Shown: positions 1-13,151, numbered from the stretch's first letter. The stretch: 64,000 bases of DNA from Cavia porcellus (GCF_034190915.1 NW_026947484.1:213168657-213232656); one strand, 5' to 3'. The notes: generated by a model from the letters alone, not told the origin. Program-made: numbers and translations.

Positions 1-299
1 ATTATCTGGCCATAGTTTCAGGCTCACTCAAGGAAGAGCTCATATCAGGCTGAATGCCTACAAGACCAGCAACTAACTAGAGAAAGGGATGGAGAAAAAC
101 CTGGACACGGCCACAGAATCTGTGTTTCCTAGGAGATACGTTAGCCTCATGTCTTTCTCCTTGGGACCCTTCCCTAGTTTCCAAGAAACCTCCCCAATCC
201 CACCACCTATCTTTTGTTTTTTACAACAATCTGTTTCTCTTTTTCTTTAAGTTACTTTTACTCCCCGCTTCTTCCTCTGCTCACTACCTTTATGGCAGT
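1..299. other. Unique sequence, nothing recognised
   Basis: I see no repeat, RNA gene or plausible exon here. The composition is moderately pyrimidine-rich towards the right end and no long open frame is present. Confidence 0.5.
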
Positions 300-455
300 G
301 ACATCTGGGTGTTAAGTCTGACTGCTGCCCGAACCACCTGCTTAACCTGGTTGAATAAGCCACTCTGTTGCTTCGGGCCTCAGTTTCTCCTGCTGTCAAC
401 TGGGGACAATATCTCCACAAGCCCTAGGAAGAATGCAATGATAGAGAAAGGGTTT
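300..455 (+). mobile_element. MIR SINE fragment
   Basis: The stretch follows the MIR order. A decayed 'cttaacctg' comes first, then 'cctcagtttctcctgctgtc', then 'actggggacaatatc', corresponding to the 'cctcagtttcctcatctgtaaaatgggg' core of the family. MIR is an ancient tRNA-derived SINE, mobilised in the past by L2. This copy is strongly diverged and inactive. Confidence 0.55.
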
Positions 456-642
456 CCCCTTCCTTCCACCCTTCCCATTGTATGCTTTCAGAGTTGGGGG
501 TGATGGAGGCCTCTATGGTAATGATTGAGCATGTCATGTAGAAAGCTGCTGTGACAGCAGCGGCACCTGCCCCAGGTAGGGTGCAAGACTTGAGAGCTGA
601 ACAAAAGGAAGACAGGAAGAAAAGAGTTGGGGTATCAGAGAA

Positions 643-675
<33 letters not shown>

Positions 676-2705
676 CTCTCCAGTCACTCTACCCTTTTGT
701 GTCTCAGGCAAGTAAGAAACCAGAACAACAAAAGTTCTAAGAAAACACAAAGGGTAAGAAAGGGGAACGTGAAGATGGCCAGGGTTTGCTCCGCCTCACA
801 ATGGGCAGCTCTCGGGAGGAAGAGAAACCAGGGTGGAAGGCAGGGTGTGTGTCACGCCCGCCTGATCTCCCAGACACTCAGACACTCGGGCAGGGCACTG
901 TGGGGAGAGAGGTCAACCTGCGGGCGACAGGTTCCCGTCCCTGCCCACTGGGGAGGGAGGTGGCCAGGCCAGGATGGAGGAACCTCTCATTAGCTGTCTG
1001 AGAGGCTCTTCCCCAGGCTGGAACGCTGGCAGTCTCTGCCAGAAGGACGTGCCTCACACAAACATCCAGAGCCCCACAGAAACAAATCCTGCTTGCTCTG
1101 CTCACGGTGCCTTCATCCTGAGTCCTTTCTTTTGTTTCCCTTCAGCTTCCAGAGCCTCTGGGCCATCGCCGTCTTTGCCAACATAAACCAAGGAAGAGAG
1201 CCTTATAGGGAAGTCTGAACCTACAATCTTCTCCCCACCCCCACGCTCATTATGTGCCAGAGGACCCCTAATTGCTGGCACCCCTCGTCACTGCTGAACA
1301 TAGAGGCACTGCATCTTAGCACCCCAGAACTAAGTAGATGCTCGGAGAGAACATTTTAGAACTTTCTGAAAGTCAGTTCATCATGCAATCAAACTGGCCT
1401 GCAAAAACAATGACCAAACTTAAACATTTTCTACCCACATTAATCAGCCCAATAATTCTTTAATGACTTCCTAAGAAAAGTGTTTAAAAAAAAAAAAACA
1501 GCCCTGTTTGTTTTGATTTGGTCGGTCTTTCCCACCCTTGGTTAAGGATCTCATTGTCTCTGCATGGCACTAGGCAGCCTGGCTCTTGAGGAAGGAAGAA
1601 ATAATCTACTGCAGATGGGGCCTGTGCTGCTGACCTGCAGGTCAGGAGAGAGGGTACAGTTGGACAGCTGGCATCTCAGCCCCCAGGCTTCTTGCTATCT
1701 CAATGCCATCATCTACCTATGTAGGAAAGATGACCACACCTGCCACTTGCCTAAATCACAGGGTGTTTCTGTGGTTCCTGGGGTGACATTCTGCAGTCCT
1801 TGCCTGGTCCTCAGAAGGTACGAAGCTCAAACTATTCTGGCCGCTGGAAAAATGGCCAATCATCCTCCTGCAAGCCCCAGCAACAAGGCTAAAGAAACCC
1901 TATATATGTGACATCTTAGAACCCAGCTCCAAAATGACAATCTATCTGAATGGAACAAGCTGGGCTATATAATATTTGTACTTCTGAAACTAAAAGGTAA
2001 TATCATGCCCCTAAAATACAAAAAGCCACAGTCAGTGTTGTATTTCAGACAGAGAAAGCTTGATCTCTGCTTTCCTGATGCATGTGTACAGTAATTCCGC
2101 ACTGTCCCTAACTGCTCTGCACCTGACCCCCTAGACAAGGGACAATTCTGTGGAGGGAGAGGGCAGTAGAACACTGCCTACCGGGACTGCAGTCCCTGAG
2201 AAAGGACAAGGGTTCATGCTGTTCCAGTCACTATCAGAACCACCTAAAGGAGCGGCCGAGAGACAGGAGGATGCTGCCCTATGGGCACAATGGAAGAAGA
2301 ATGCTTCACAGCCTCTCTTGCAAGACTGCAAATCCTTTGTGATGGGTGTGCAAATCACCTAAGCACCCAGATAGCCAAGTGACTGAGTGACAGTACCAGG
2401 CAACTATGTGCCTGCTGTACCCTGGTGAGCATAAGGAACTATGGGAAATTGGGCCTAGTACATGTTTCTGCCTGGCTGTTGTAAAAAGGGCCTCTCCTCA
2501 TATCTTCCACTGTTTTGCCCACAGTGCTGGAATCTGAAGATGTATACACTTGGCAAATTCAACATGCGCACAGATTACATTATTTCTGATTGATCCTAGA
2601 CCTAGGTACAACCTCAAGAAGCAAAGTATGGTTTCAAATAAACAAATAAACAACCTATGAACAGAGTAAAAATTTCATGCTCAAGACAAGCTGACTATAG
2701 CCTAC
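456..2705. other. Mostly unique sequence with one CT microsatellite
   Basis: Apart from the CT tract and a poly(A) run near 1487, nothing is recognised. The longest open frame (1564-1911, plus, 115 codons) has no domain or signal peptide, lacks the codon bias expected of a gene, and is judged a chance frame. A few CpGs occur around 780-960 but not enough for a CpG island. Confidence 0.5.
643..680. repeat. (CT)n microsatellite
   Basis: An uninterrupted run of CT dinucleotides passes into a short CTTT-containing stretch. It is the source of the arginine/glutamate run in the minus-strand open frame at 424-750, which is therefore not a gene. Confidence 0.95.
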
Positions 2706-3042
2706 TGTTATATGTCTTATAGAAGTACTGAGCATCCTCCAAAGGTCCATGTGTTAAAAAGGGTTGGTCCTCAGGTGGTGCTATGGGAAGAAAGTACAAC
2801 TTCTGGATGCTGGGCCTTATTGGGAGGTCCTCAGGTCCCCTTGAAGGGTCTATAGGACCCAGACCCATTGCTGGCCATAAAGTGAGTAGCTTATTCTGCC
2901 ACCTGCTCCTGCCACCATCATTCAATAGCTTCATATAAAACCTAGATATTGACGAGACCCCCCAAAGCAGTGAGCCACAATAAGCGTTCCTCTTCGACTA
3001 TTTCCAGTGTTCATTATAGTGGTGGAAAACTAAAAACACCCT
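2706..3042 (+). mobile_element. ERVL-MaLR solo LTR (ORR1-like)
   Basis: The order of landmarks fits a rodent MaLR LTR. 'ccaaaggtccatgtgtt' is near the start, followed by 'ttggtcctcaggtggtgc', a 'gccacctgctcctgcca' segment and 'gtgagccacaataa'. It closes with 'cattatagtggtggaaaac' like the family's 'ttatagtgatggaaa' 3' end. No internal retroviral sequence lies next to it, so it is a solo LTR and non-coding. Confidence 0.75.
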
Positions 3043-6000
3043 CCCCAGAAACAAAATAACGTATAAACTCATGAAATAAAGTCCCTCCATTTTTGATGCT
3101 TTGAAACATGCAAAATGCACTCAGGTTTGGGTATATACATGTTTAAGTGTGTACACATCTGCCTAAGCACAAACTTACAGACACAGACCACACACACACT
3201 TTCTTCCCCAACCAGCCAACGGGCAGGCAGCACTACTGTGAAACCATAACACCTAACAAAAGAGCTAAGAGAGATTAAAAATGGTTCATGGGGAGGAAAG
3301 AGAAAAAAGCTCCTTAAACCCAGCTTTGCTCACAGTTTTCAAGACACAAGGTGGGTGAGGATGGAAAGACTACCATCAGAAGCATATGAAGAAAATCGAT
3401 GTAACAGTTGGGCCATGGGGCTCCCACACACGATGAAGCTAACCAGCATCTACGTGCTTAGAGATGAGCTAATCTGAGTGCAGAAATTTTAATTTGGGTT
3501 GGCTACCCAGCTCACCAATAAATGGGAACAAATAACTGAAGTCTTGCCCCACAGCTCTTGTCAAAAGTGCCCAGAATATGCCAAGCACTAAAAGCAGGCT
3601 TTGCTGCAATGAATGTGTCACCTGTCCTGTCAACATGGAGATACAAAGATGTCCCATCTGCCTGGGTCTCCAGGGACCTATGCAGACATCTAACATTTGG
3701 ATATGTGAACTAGTAAGTAAGTATATCTAACTTTGTGGTAACCCTCATGTTTTAACATGTTTACACCATAATCACTATAAATATGCAGAGAAGGGACAGA
3801 TTACTGCAGTTGGAGATGGGTGTTCCTTCATCTGGCATGTGAAGGAAACAGGAGTTAGAGAAACAGAGAGAGAAAGGAGCATAATTACTCAGCATCTATT
3901 CTTAAATCCATTTATTTCATTCATAATTCAGGTGGGGCTCGTGGTAAGAAGGAAAAGAACTACTTAATAGCATCGCTAGCCCTGAGTATACCTCTGAATT
4001 TTCCTGTCCTCCTAAGCCGCCAGTCACACTACTATAAAAGAAAAAGAGGTAAATAAAAGCTAAACTATCTCTCATTTCTCTACTAAAATGGATAGTGCCA
4101 TGAAAGAAGGAGCCCAACCAATAAAACGTGATATGGTTCAGAGCTGTTCCTTCCAAAACCCATCTCCATGGCACTCACCCATAGACCACACCATTTGGAA
4201 TTAATCGGATGTCTCTGCTCATAATTAGAGAAAGGCCAGGATAGGCAAAGGAAAAAAGCATTCCCCAAATGTCCACTTAACAATGTAGCAGATTTCTGAG
4301 GCTTTTTCACTGTCTTGACTTCTTTCCAATTATCAAACTTCCTGAGAGGTCATGTCCACCCTCAGAAAACCTCTGGAGGAAAAGGTGTAAAAAGCTTTGC
4401 AAACTCAGTTCCTGCTCCATGCCTGCAGGCATCTGGGTTTGGGTCAATAATTTGGTTTCTTACTAGGGCAATGGCACCACTGCTAAGAAATAGCTTCTCT
4501 CCAAAAAGCTTCTGGAGACTCATCACTGGAAATTTTAACTCCTCTACCTGGTTTCGGACCAAATTTTAGTCTTTGGGGTATTTTTTGTATGGCTACAATT
4601 ATCCCCACAAATGTTTTTGCATCCTTTGATGTTTCCAGCTCAGTATGATCTGGGAATCAAGTGCCTGTGACATATCAAAGACTGGGATAAGAGAAGTCTT
4701 AAAAATAAAGGCCTATGTTGTCCTCTAGCAAAAGTATCCCATGAGGAATCCAACAGATGAGTCCTTCCCAGGTGTCTCTTGTGCCCTGATGACAGGAAGT
4801 CGGCAGAGAGTGAAGACATGGCTTTGTAAGGCTATTCCTTGACTTTCAGGAAGACTTAAAGAGGCAAACATGGCCTTGTAGTTTGAGGACTTCACAACAT
4901 ACAATTCTGATATACGCACAGCCTTCAGTATGATAAGGGATATATATCAGAAGATGGCTGTACAAACTCAGCAGTGTGAATGCTCTTTCTACATTAATGC
5001 CCTTAGAATGAAAAGAGATAGGAGTATCCAGACTTTTGAATAAGCCTAGTAAGGATGCTGAGACAATGCATATCTCTGAAATAAACATTCTTCCAAATTT
5101 TGAATGTACTTGAAATTGTTCGTTAAGAAGTTTTCTTCTTCCTTTTTAAAAAACAGCTACAAAAAACACCAATGTCTTAACATAAGGGATTGCACTCAGT
5201 TCTCTCCACCTGCCTTTCAGAAAGGGTATTTGAGAAAAGTTACCTCAACTTAACTGTACAGTGATTATTCACCTAGAGCCTTTTAAATTAAAAAGTACCC
5301 ATGAATGGGAAGCAAATCCTAAGACCAAAGTAGGACACAGTAGTGCTGTTTTTCCAAATTTTCCCACAAGATGCCAGACTTTAACTTTTAGCCCACTATT
5401 AGAAGCTAGAATATAAGTAGAAGTGACTCCTGTGAAATATGACGAAGAAGTCCAAGATATGCTATTCACCCTTACTGAAAAGTGCTCCTACCCGTAAGAC
5501 CATTCTAGGGTCTGAAATCTCATCCTATTTATTCTGGGGATTAAGCAGGGGCACCTCAGGTTCTTCCTTTGTCTTGTCCCACTTTGTGGATCACAGTTGT
5601 CTCACTTTCCATCTCTGGTTCTGGGTCTCTGCTCCCTAAGAACATCGCTGGTCATACCCAAAGTGAAACCAAGAATCTGCAGGCTAGAGGAAAAGACAAG
5701 AGAACCAGGCTGCCAGAAGCCAAAAGCTTTACCTTACTCAGTAAGGAAGAGTCTCTGACTAGCGTTTGCCTTCAGAATCTACCAAGACCTGCAGTGTGCA
5801 GAAACAAAAAGGTAGGCTAACATTTGTGAAAGGCCTTCAGATTAGTAAATAACCTCCTCTTTTCCTTCCCCTGGTCGATTATCTTGGCCTGAAGTTTTTC
5901 GATGAGCAGGAAACTTAATGGACTATGGAATCTACAGACCTGAAAGCTTCCCTCCATCACAGCTCAATAATACAAACTCCCATAAACGCAGATTAAACTT

Positions 6001-7986
6001 GGGTACCTGCCAGCAGCCAAGGACTGCTGTTGCCAAACTCCTGAAATTTCCTATCTCCAGTATTTATTTTAATTTGCCTGGTTGCCACCTGTAGGTAGGG
6101 GCTGGAGACTCAGGACAGAAGGAAACTTCTGGAATTCCAAGTCCACTGCAGTAAGCTTTGTTCTTCTTTCTACTACACACAGTTACCCAAGGTCATTCTC
6201 TTTCCTAAACCAAGACAGGCTCTACTGGATGAAGTGAGGTGATTGTCAGGAAGAAGGGGAAATACTTTTCTGTGCATTTATACGTTCTCACCACCGTGAA
6301 CCACCGATGGTACATACATGACTACCCCAATGAGTGGCTTGTACCACTAGTGGTAGAAGTGGTATAGTCATGCGGAGATAGTCATGGATGTAGCACTAAT
6401 AATTCAACACACCCAGCAGCAAGACATATGAATTATGGCCACATTGTGAACATGTTAATGCTCTGTGTTCTAAAAGGCAAGCTCTCTAAAAGCCTGGTTC
6501 CGGTAAGCAGAAGCGAGAGAGGCCCAAGATCCTGCTGGGTGGTCTCGTCTTTGGGCCTAGGGTGTGGGGGTCAATGGCTCACAGTCCTATTTCCAGCACC
6601 ATAAGAACTTCAGCCAAGACATCTGACCTCTTTTCATAAGTCCTCTGACCCAAAATGAAAAGAAAAAAAAGAAAAGCACAAAAAAGAAGGGAAAGAGAAG
6701 GATAGCACTCTGGAGAGAAGTATGCGGTATGTAATAAAGACCTTTGGAAGCAAACCACAAAAGGTGTTGCTATATCACATACCACCTTAGACTTAGAGGA
6801 GGACGCCAGTGTAAAGACGGTGACCTAGGACTTGAGCGCAGGAAGCAGTCCTGCAAAGCAGAAGGATCCCCTCAGAACTCCATCCACAGTTCACACCGCT
6901 ATAAACCAACTTGGCATGCCCAGTAGACTTTAGCCATTGGTTCTGTCTTTCATTAAACGTATTATTATGATTTGTCAAGAAAAACCTCTTCAGAAAGTCT
7001 GATTTCCAAGTTTACTCATCATGTGGTATCTTCTGCTTAAAAAAGCCAACAGAAATCACTGAAGAATTAAGTCAAATTTAATTAGAAGCACATGGTCAAA
7101 TGTCTCTTAAAGTTTGGCATGGCTTAAGAACATATGAAGGTTAAGGCATTTCCTCCATCCAGGCTTGAGGATTTGTTGAAAACAAGTTCTTGTACACGGA
7201 TGGGTCTGGAGGGTCTGGCATTTAGCCTGGGTCTGCCGCAGGCCAAAGCCACAGGGAAGGAAGTGGTGGCTCCGATGGGTCCTGGTTCTTCAGTGGGTCT
7301 GCTCCTGATGGCAAGGAGATCTGAGAGATGCCAGAGGCGCCCTTTGCCTCTAAGACAGTCAAGTGAGAACATTATGGGAGACATAAGAACATGATCACAA
7401 AAACTAGGGAGAGAAAAATTACAAATATTTTATATTATGTTGATTTTAAAATATACGGAGTCCAACTCACTTTCAACACAATTAACATCAATTTCTTTCT
7501 ATGCCAAAGATAGTAATAACCCTGACCATTAGCCTGTGATATACAAATAAACATTTCACTTTACTTCTGGATGAGCTTACTCTGTGAACAGAGTACTCTT
7601 CCACAACTTTATTAGTATACATAAAATGGATATAGGGACACTCAGAGACCTGAAACCTACTGTCACCTGCCCTTTTCATGGTGCTTCAGTTTCCCTACTG
7701 GGCTTGGGGTCACCTCTATACCTCTGGCTGCAGACAGAAACTTTCACAATTTGTGTAAATACACCTAAACATTCCACTCTGGTTGCAACAGAAAGCAGGT
7801 TAATTGGTGAATTAACTTATCAATTAATCCTTATTTAAGGTCCAAATTCTGGCCTTTATGGCCAACCATAATCACTGTCTTCTTTGCTTTTGGTAAAGTA
7901 GGTATGTGAGTTTCCTCTGGTGAGTTAGAATTTCACCCATCTTTCTAATGCTTCAGTGTAATTTAAGTGAGTTCAATATTTTCATT
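3043..7986. other. Long unique stretch
   Basis: Nearly 5 kb in which I recognise no interspersed repeat, RNA gene or exon. It contains only short open frames (under about 90 codons) and low CpG. The one structured element is the palindromic segment near 6317-6386. Very old repeats could be hidden here, since I can only recognise copies that keep their landmark motifs. Confidence 0.45.
6317..6386. repeat. Imperfect inverted repeat with 14-bp perfect palindrome
   Basis: 'taccactagtggta' at 6342-6355 is a perfect 14-bp palindrome. It is flanked by 'catgacta' at 6317-6324 and its complement 'tagtcatg' at 6365-6372, with 'tagtcatg' again at 6379-6386. The arms could form an imperfect hairpin. No known element was recognised. 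Confidence 0.7.
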
Positions 7987-8354
7987 GCTGTCGTCTGGAT
8001 CTTTAATGTCCCTGAAGATCCCATGTATGAAAGGCGTGGTCCCCAGCCTGGTGCAAGTCGTAGGTGATGAAAACTTTAATAGATGGGGGATCTTTAATAA
8101 TGGAGATTTTTAGGCTACCAGCGGGCATGCCCTTGAGGGAAACAGTGAGACTCCAGCCCCTTCCTTGCTCCATTTTGTTTGCTGGCCATGAAGTAAGCAG
8201 TTTTGTTCCACCATGTGCTCCTGCCATGAGCTCTGCCCAAAGTAACAGGGTTAGCTGCTCATGGACTGGAAAACTGTGAACCAAAGTAACCTTTTTCTCT
8301 TTATAAGTTCATTATCTCAGGTATTTTGTTATAGTGAAAGAAAGCTGACTAACA
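7987..8354 (+). mobile_element. ERVL-MaLR solo LTR (ORR1/MLT-like)
   Basis: Diagnostic landmarks run in order. 'ggtccccagcctggtgcaa' comes first, then 'gtttgctggccatgaagtaa', 'ccaccatgtgctcctgcca', 'aactgtgaaccaaagtaa' and 'ctttataagttcattatctc'. The 3' end is 'ggtattttgttatagtgaaa' followed by 'gctgactaacaca'. It is a complete or near-complete non-coding LTR with no internal region beside it. Confidence 0.85.
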
Positions 8355-9289
8355 CATTTACCTACTGACATTCATCTAGTCCAGCTTTCACTTTAAGATT
8401 TTTCTTATGGCAGAAGGACTGCAATTCCTCTACATAGTGAGAACCTCCCGGGACACTGCAACAGATGTACTGGTCTCCACTTCTCTGGTACCCATAATGC
8501 TTTCTAGATAATGACAATAATGATCCAAAGTCTTTGCTGCAAAGAGATCATACTTGAGAATGATTAAGGTTTCTTCTAGCTCTCAGATTCTGTGGTTTGA
8601 TATTAAAAATGAGAAGGAGCTTGAAACATTAAAAAAAAAAAAAAAAAACAGCAAAGCTACCCAATCTTTCACTTCAGTCTGGGGTTCTTTTAGCAAGATG
8701 TGTGACTTTCCCCTCCCCCACAAAAGAGACTGGAGCTGCCCTTCACTCCCCCATTGATAACATCACTGGATGAGAAACTTCCTCATCACTTGGCTCCTTC
8801 CTAACTCCAGGATTCACCAAGGCTGAGCAGGAAGACAGCAAAGAGAACACAGGAGCCCTGGTACCAGAAGTTGCAGGAGGAGGCTCTAAAAAGGGAGGTT
8901 GGAGAATTACAGAATTCCAGTGCTGAGAACTTTCAAGAAGAGAGAAAATCAACAAGAGGTAAGCTTGTTTGGAAAGGACTTTACGCGAGACAGATGACCT
9001 GTGGCCAAAGCTTTCATAATCTTTCACATTTCCATACGCACAGTGCTGGGTCTGGGCTTGCATAGGGAGGGATGAGGACATTATAAGATCATTTCAGTCC
9101 CTACCCTTTAGCAGAGGCTCAGGCTAAATGGTCCATGAGACTCATGTTCCTTATCTAAGAAAAGAATGCCCCTCCCATGCTCAGAAGTCCAAGGCAACGC
9201 CCACCTAACATCTATACTCCTGCATAACTGAACAAGAAACCAGTCCAGAGGACAGCACTTTCGCTCAGCACCTGCAGCTTGCTCTTTGA
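8355..9289. other. Unique sequence with a poly(A) run
   Basis: Only the 18-base A run at 8631-8648 is notable. The surrounding sequence does not match a SINE body I recognise. The minus-strand frame at 8743-9081 (112 codons) shows no domain and is taken as chance. Confidence 0.45.
8631..8648. repeat. Poly(A) tract
   Basis: Eighteen consecutive A residues. It may be the tail of a retrotransposed fragment, but no recognisable body lies immediately to the left. Confidence 0.9.
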
Positions 9290-9445
9290 CCGCTCTGGGT
9301 GTTATAGCACGAAGCCCTGCCACTTTCTCACCGAACAGTTGTCTCTTAGGTTGCTGGTAGATTAAATAAGCAAATGCACTTAATGCACTTAGCACTGCAC
9401 CCAGCATCAAGTAAGCAGGCAGTCAATGGTAACTATTAGGTCAAT
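9290..9445 (+). mobile_element. MIR SINE, 3' half
   Basis: The sequence from 'gttgctggtagattaaataa' through 'gcacttagcactgcaccc' to 'gtcaatggtaactattag' matches the MIR 3' half. In MIR this reads as a 'gaggattaaatgag' segment, a 'cttagcacagtgcctggca' segment and a 'gctcaataaatggtagctatt' end. The 5' part is poorly preserved. Confidence 0.7.
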
Positions 9446-12400
9446 GGAAGAGAGGAAGCTACCCATGCACCTCTGGTATGCTGGCCCCAAGAAGAGCCTC
9501 TCACAATGCAGCTTTTAGACAAAGCATTTTCCTTGCCTGCCTAAGCCAACTCTAAAGAGGTCTCCATAAGAAGCATGGTGATTCCATTGCAAATGTGATA
9601 CTTGAAAGGCTTCAAAGAATAAAACAAAGTCCTGGTGTTCCAAAGCAGACCTCCCTCCAAGCCTCTGATGATGTGAGTTTGAGGCCACTAAGCTTATTGC
9701 ATCCCATGTCTAAATCAGCTGGGAGCAAAACACAAGACTGAACAGGGACAAAGGCAGGAATTGTGGCATAAAACTGAACATTATTCAGCTGGTGACCAGT
9801 TTCCCACCTGATTGGGTTAATTTGTCAGTATCCCCAGGTATATAATCTCTTCTAACAGAAATGAATACATACTGACCCTAGTGAGCAAAAATACCAAGAT
9901 CCCCATATGCTTCAGAAGTACAATGGTAAGACAAAGTGCTGTCCTTTTCTTCTTCCTTTTCCTCCTCCTCTATTGAAAAGAAAGAAAATCTTAATGCATT
10001 TAAAAAATATTATTGATATGACAAAACAGCAGTGACATATGGCAACTACTCCCCTGGAGGATGGCTGAGTGGAGCATTCAACCAGGGGATCAAGGTGACA
10101 GCGTAGGATGGAACCCAGGCAGGGCCTGATCCTCCTCAGTGCCTGCCTGGCAGCTTCTCCCAAATGGGAAGCAGAAACTTGCTGGGTGGTCCTAAAGGAA
10201 GGTAGGCCATGAAAACAGGACTTCTGTGATTCTTGGGAAAGACCGCTGAGATGCAGCCAGCACTGGCTGAAGCAGAAGAGGCAAAACAGTGTGACCCCAC
10301 GGACAGAATACGGCAGTGTGAGGTCCCAAGGAAAATCTCTGAAATCAGACAGAAAAGTGCTTATCTCAGACAAGAGGCCAGAGCTTAGCTGGAGGTCCAG
10401 CCAACCTTGGAACAGAAGACTCTCTGGTCATTCTGGAAGGGTGGGAGAAAGAGAGATCCACAGTCAGACAGGAGCCAGGGAGCCAAGTTTGGTCTCAAGC
10501 AGGCCCTTAAGGCCCTCTTCAGAATGGGGGATTGAGACTCTGTCCAAATCCTTGCCAGCCCCAGACTCTCTGCCAAACTGCAGGTGATTCTATCAGACAC
10601 TTCTGGAGGTTGCAGCAGGAGCAATGTAACTATCACGAGGTGTTCCCGACAGAGTAAATAACACATGGCGACTGTTGATAGTATGAATAGTCGCAAAGCC
10701 AGCCTGCTAGCATGTAATCTTTTCTGTACTTTGATTCTTTTTTAAGCCAAAAATTACCCTTTTTAGACTTCAAAGTGCATGTGAACTTGTCAGCGACCAG
10801 AACAGGTGTTTTAACGCCTCAATTAACACAGAACAGAGCCTGCTGTGCTAAGGGGTGCTGGCAATGGAGACAAGACCAGCTCTGGACTCTGGTGTTAGAC
10901 ATGTGTTTCCATTTTTGCCCCTGGACACCAGGACACGTGACAGCAAATCCAGTACCCAGGTGGGGTGTTATATGATGCAGAGTGAACCCAAGGAGAAAAT
11001 GGCCTCCACATCTTTTCTCTGGGGATAATCACTGGGGTCAAGGAGTTCTCACCTCTTTACATGTTCTGTTTCCCCAGCAACACATCTTCAGTCTACTCTT
11101 CTGGGAAATGCTTCTGAATTCATTTTACATGAAGTTAGAGCCCCCAAAAGCCACATGATCAAATCTTATCAGCTAAGCTGATGGCCTGATTACCTTCTCA
11201 CCTTGGTCTCCAACTCACTATGTTTATAAAGACTTTCGTTCATGGTTGACCCATATTTATTATGCCACTGGGTCCTTTAGAATAACTCCTGCACAAGAAA
11301 ATAATTTTCTAAAAATGTGTAGGAAGAATTTCGCCACCCCTAAGGAGCTGGTAGACTTTTCCTTCTCTGGTCAACAGGATCTATATACTATATAACTAAC
11401 GTGGTTTTCACTTCTTCCCTGCTGCCATCAAGCACAGACCAAATCTGGAACCCAGTGAGACCAACCACTTTAGCCAGTGTCTTTCTTCCTAGATTTTCTG
11501 CTTATGTGTGTTAACTTTATCATACAAGGTGGTTTGCAGTAAGGTGCCTCCATCCTTAGTAGAAAGAGGCAGGCCAAACACTGAGAGGAAGTCAACATTT
11601 TTCCCCCTGATAACTCCACCATTTACATCCTGCTTCCCCCCAGAAGCATTCCCCAAACCCCCAGACCCCAGAGAGCCCTCCCACCTCTAAAGCCAGCAGG
11701 CCTGCAGCCTTTATCCAAAGCTCTCAAATGCATCCTCTCTCATCTGTCTGTAGGTTTCCTTTTCCTAACCACACCTAAGGTAAGACACAGGAGTTCTGGG
11801 GCCTTCAGCAATTCCCAGGCGATCCCAGTCACACACAAGGAGCAGGTGCTACAGTGAGACGACCCGTAACTAAAGCAGGACTTCCCTGAGAAATTACACC
11901 ACGCCTCCCCCAGCTCGCCATCTAAGACTGTAGCTCATTTACTGCAACTTTAAACAGCACATAATGCCGTGGTGAGGGCAATCCCTGCGAATGCTTTTAG
12001 AGGATTACTCACCAGCACTATCTATTTCTGTCTTATTCCTGAGATCAGAACCGAGGTGCTTCTATACTTAAGTACAAAGAGGGTAAGTGACATTTCAGAG
12101 TCGAATGAAGCAGTGTACCTTTAAAGAGATAGTGTTATCCTTAAAGAGTCAGCTGCCTTGATGGCTCCCCAGGAGCTCAGGTGCACCCCAAGATCTCCCC
12201 AAGGTCAGGGCTAGACAATGCCTCAGTTGCGCATCCCCAGCCCTGCGCTGCCATGGAGAAATCAGAGCCATCTGGCTGGCTCTTCTGACACACGGTCTCC
12301 CGGTCGCTCCACCTCTCAGTGTAATGCTCTCCATATGCACACGACCTGCAGCCGGCTTCCTTTCAAAGCGGAACAGCTCATGACATATTCAAACAACGAC

Positions 12401-12629
12401 CCTGCATGCCACTCACTTGTCATTTGCTGACACTGCCCTGTTCTCCTGCATGTGTCAAACAGCAGGGATGCTCAATGCCGGGCAAGGGCAAGAGACAGCA
12501 CTGTGCCCGATGCCGAGAGAAAGACTTTGGAAAGTCACATTCAAAGTTACCTTTAAATAAGAGGATTTAGTGTGTAATTTCAAATAACATGAGAGAGGCA
12601 TGACAGGCTTAACTCTCAAAAGGCAGGAG
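9446..12629. other. Unique sequence, longest chance open frame of the window
   Basis: No repeat or RNA gene is recognised with confidence. The longest open frame of the window lies here on the minus strand (9912-10373, 153 codons). Its translation has no recognisable domain and ends in a hydrophobic and lysine/glycine-rich tail read from polypyrimidine DNA. I regard it as chance. No splice-site arrangement supports an exon. Confidence 0.45.
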
Positions 12630-13110
12630 CATCAAAAAAGGACAAAACCTTGTAAGTGAGAGTTCATAACATTACTATTTATCATGGCCCTGAGGGAGAA
12701 ACCACTTAGCCATCCAACGACTACTGAACTGATAAACAGACTGTGTTATAACCAATATAATGAAATACTGCTCAGTCACAGGACCGACTTGAGCTCTTTT
12801 GACTCACACTACAACAGGTCAAATCTAAGTCGTAATACACTGAGTGAAAGAAGTCAGACACAAAAGGCCACATAGTACATGATTCCATTCATACAAATAC
12901 CCAGAACATGGGAGACCTATGGAGACAAAAGTAGTTGGGAGTTACTATTAATGGATGTGAGATTTCTTTTAGGAGGGATGAAAATGTTCTATAAATTGAC
13001 TGAAATGATAGCTGCCAATTCTGTAAATATACTAAAACCTGCTGAACTGTGTATTTTAAAAAGGTGAATTGTATGACAAGTCAATTGCATTTCAGTAAGG
13101 TTACCATTAA
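12630..13110 (+). mobile_element. L1 3' end (old, truncated)
   Basis: The stretch collinearly follows the end of a mammalian L1. 'atgaaatactgctcagtcac' is the decayed end of ORF2, then come 'gagtgaaagaagtcagacac', 'aaaaggccacatagtacatg' and 'gatgaaaatgttctataaat'. 'gtaaatatactaaaacctgc' and an A-rich 3' end close it. It is 5'-truncated and heavily mutated, so no reverse transcriptase can be made. Confidence 0.9.
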
Positions 13111-13151
13111 AAGATGGCGAGATAGGAGGGCTCAGATTGAGTGACACTGGC

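Noticed and set aside
424..750. Minus frame with an arginine/glutamate run
   Set aside because: The run is simply the translation of the (CT)n microsatellite.
780..960. Possible CpG island or promoter
   Set aside because: Only a few CpGs, short extent, and no linked exon.
8631..8648. Poly(A) run as a processed pseudogene tail
   Set aside because: No recognisable gene-like or SINE body precedes it and no target duplication was seen.
9912..10373. Longest open frame of the window (153 codons, minus)
   Set aside because: No recognisable domain, no supporting splice or promoter signal, tail read from polypyrimidine DNA, and a length compatible with chance in 64 kb.
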